Below are positions 5,709 to 6,319 of a DNA stretch of 6,319 nt, one piece after another (positions within the stretch are counted from its first letter, which is position 1; every line of letters starts with the position of its first letter). This DNA comes from Burkholderiaceae bacterium. Its GTDB lineage: Bacteria > Pseudomonadota > Gammaproteobacteria > Burkholderiales > Burkholderiaceae_C. The notes under the pieces were generated by a model. The model did not search any database, was not told where the DNA came from, and was given only the letters and a program-made list of their open reading frames with translations. The position numbers and the translations under genes were made by a program. The stretch covers positions 1-6,319 of the forward strand of contig JANREF010000012.1 in assembly GCA_030726195.1 (NCBI GenBank). The letters are read 5' to 3'.

Positions 5709-6319
5709 GCCGATGCTTCGCCCTGTTCGGCTTGGCGTGCCCGGCCTTGCAGCCACAAGCCGGCGGCAACCGACAGTGCAATAGCCAGCAGCAAGGCTTG
5801 TTGCGGCCACACCCACAGTGCCAGCACATACGACACCAGCGCAACCCACAGCGCTTGAGCGCTGCTGCTTGAGCGCCATTGTTCAACCGCCAAGACTGCA
5901 AACAGCGCGGCCAAGGCGAAGTCTAGCCCCACCAATTGCACCTGCGCCTGCGCGCCAATGATGGCACCTACCGTGGTACCCGTGATCCACCACGCTTGGT
6001 TCAGAACAGTGACCACGACCATGTCTTTGGTGGTCGCACCAGGCGGCAACGTGGTGAGCACGGAGTAGGTCTCATCAGTCAGGCCAAACACCAAGTAGGC
6101 TTTGGCAGACCAGCGCTTGGGCAAGGTGTGTAGCAGGGACAAGCCGTAGAACACATGGCGCAAATTGACCACAGCAGTGGCCAGCGCGATGGTCGCGATG
6201 GGCAGCCCGGCGGCCACCATAGGCACCATCATGAATTGGGCAGCGCCAGCGTAAATCACCACACTGGCGAGCATGGCCATCCACCACGCACCACCGGCTT
6301 GCACGAACAAAAAGCCAAA
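5705..6319 (-). CDS. azlC: AzlC-family large subunit of branched-chain amino acid exporter (N-terminus beyond right edge)
   Basis: AzlC is the large polytopic inner-membrane subunit of the AzlCD/BrnFE-type branched-chain amino acid exporter. 204 residues plus stop are visible, and the frame is open to the window edge. Since the family is usually about 230-250 residues, roughly 25-45 N-terminal residues are missing. Family signatures, numbered from the first visible residue, are FGFLFVQAG (1-9), VVIYAGAAQFMMV (20-32), VVNLRHVFYGLSLL (50-63) and FGLTDETYSVL (78-88). Several hydrophobic segments follow, ending in a short charged tail. An in-frame TTG at 6310 is not a credible start because the family-like sequence continues upstream of it. 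The stop TGA overlaps the azlD ATG by 4 bp, so the two are one operon. Its presence near leuCDB fits a branched-chain amino acid theme, but it is a separate transcript. Confidence 0.93.
   Translation of the reverse strand, partial: FGFLFVQAGGAWWMAMLASVVIYAGAAQFMMVPMVAAGLPIATIALATAVVNLRHVFYGLSLLHTLPKRWSAKAYLVFGLTDETYSVLTTLPPGATTKDMVVVTVLNQAWWITGTTVGAIIGAQAQVQLVGLDFALAALFAVLAVEQWRSSSSAQALWVALVSYVLALWVWPQQALLLAIALSVAAGLWLQGRARQAEQGEASA

Noticed and set aside
5325..5879. Longer 184-residue form of azlD starting at 5879
   Set aside because: The extra 57 residues lie inside azlC in another frame and do not resemble AzlD. The ATG at 5708 overlaps the azlC stop and gives a normal-sized protein.
5047..5901. 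Long minus-strand open frame of 284 codons antisense to the greB 3' half and across azlD/azlC
   Set aside because: It is rich in His, Cys, Arg and Gly without any family motif, and it overlaps well-supported genes in other frames. It is a shadow of GC-rich coding sequence.
1..6319. A previously undescribed multi-gene system
   Set aside because: Every substantial open frame is accounted for by a known housekeeping family (asd, leuB, leuD, leuC, greB, azlD, azlC). No unexplained gene cluster, array or mobile element remains.

Overview
This window reads as an ordinary chromosomal stretch of a betaproteobacterium, most likely Burkholderiales and probably family Comamonadaceae. That placement is inferred from the gene order leuC-leuD-leuB-asd without leuA, the close protein matches to proteobacterial families, and the moderately GC-rich base composition. 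No sequence search could be run, so the genus is not assigned.

Minus strand, in order of transcription: leuC (2896-4317), leuD (2176-2835), leuB (968-2041) and the 5' two thirds of asd (1-695, running off the left edge). LeuC and LeuD form the two-subunit isopropylmalate isomerase and LeuB is the following dehydrogenase, so three consecutive proteins perform the middle of leucine synthesis. Asd makes aspartate semialdehyde for lysine/diaminopimelate, threonine and methionine. The gaps widen along the cluster (60, 134 and 272 bp). The second gap holds a 10-bp tandem repeat and the third holds three inverted repeats but no convincing gene.

Plus strand, centre: a tRNA-Arg(ACG) gene with encoded CCA (4542-4618) follows a plausible extended -10 promoter and is followed by a perfect intrinsic terminator (4638-4668). 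Next comes greB (4744-5328), a transcript-cleavage factor with an acidic, low-complexity N-terminal extension. The leuC and tRNA genes are divergent and share a 224-bp control region.

Minus strand, right end: azlC (entering from the right edge) and azlD form a translationally coupled pair for a predicted branched-chain amino acid exporter. They converge on greB, and the greB and azlD stop codons share one CTAG palindrome.

I found no mobile element, CRISPR array, toxin-antitoxin pair, phage gene or evident new multi-gene system. The items worth a second look are small: the 10-bp tandem repeat inside the leu cluster, leuB lacking a Shine-Dalgarno sequence, the structured leuB-asd gap with a 33-codon reading frame, the GreB extension, the shared stop palindrome, and a duplicated start region in azlD.
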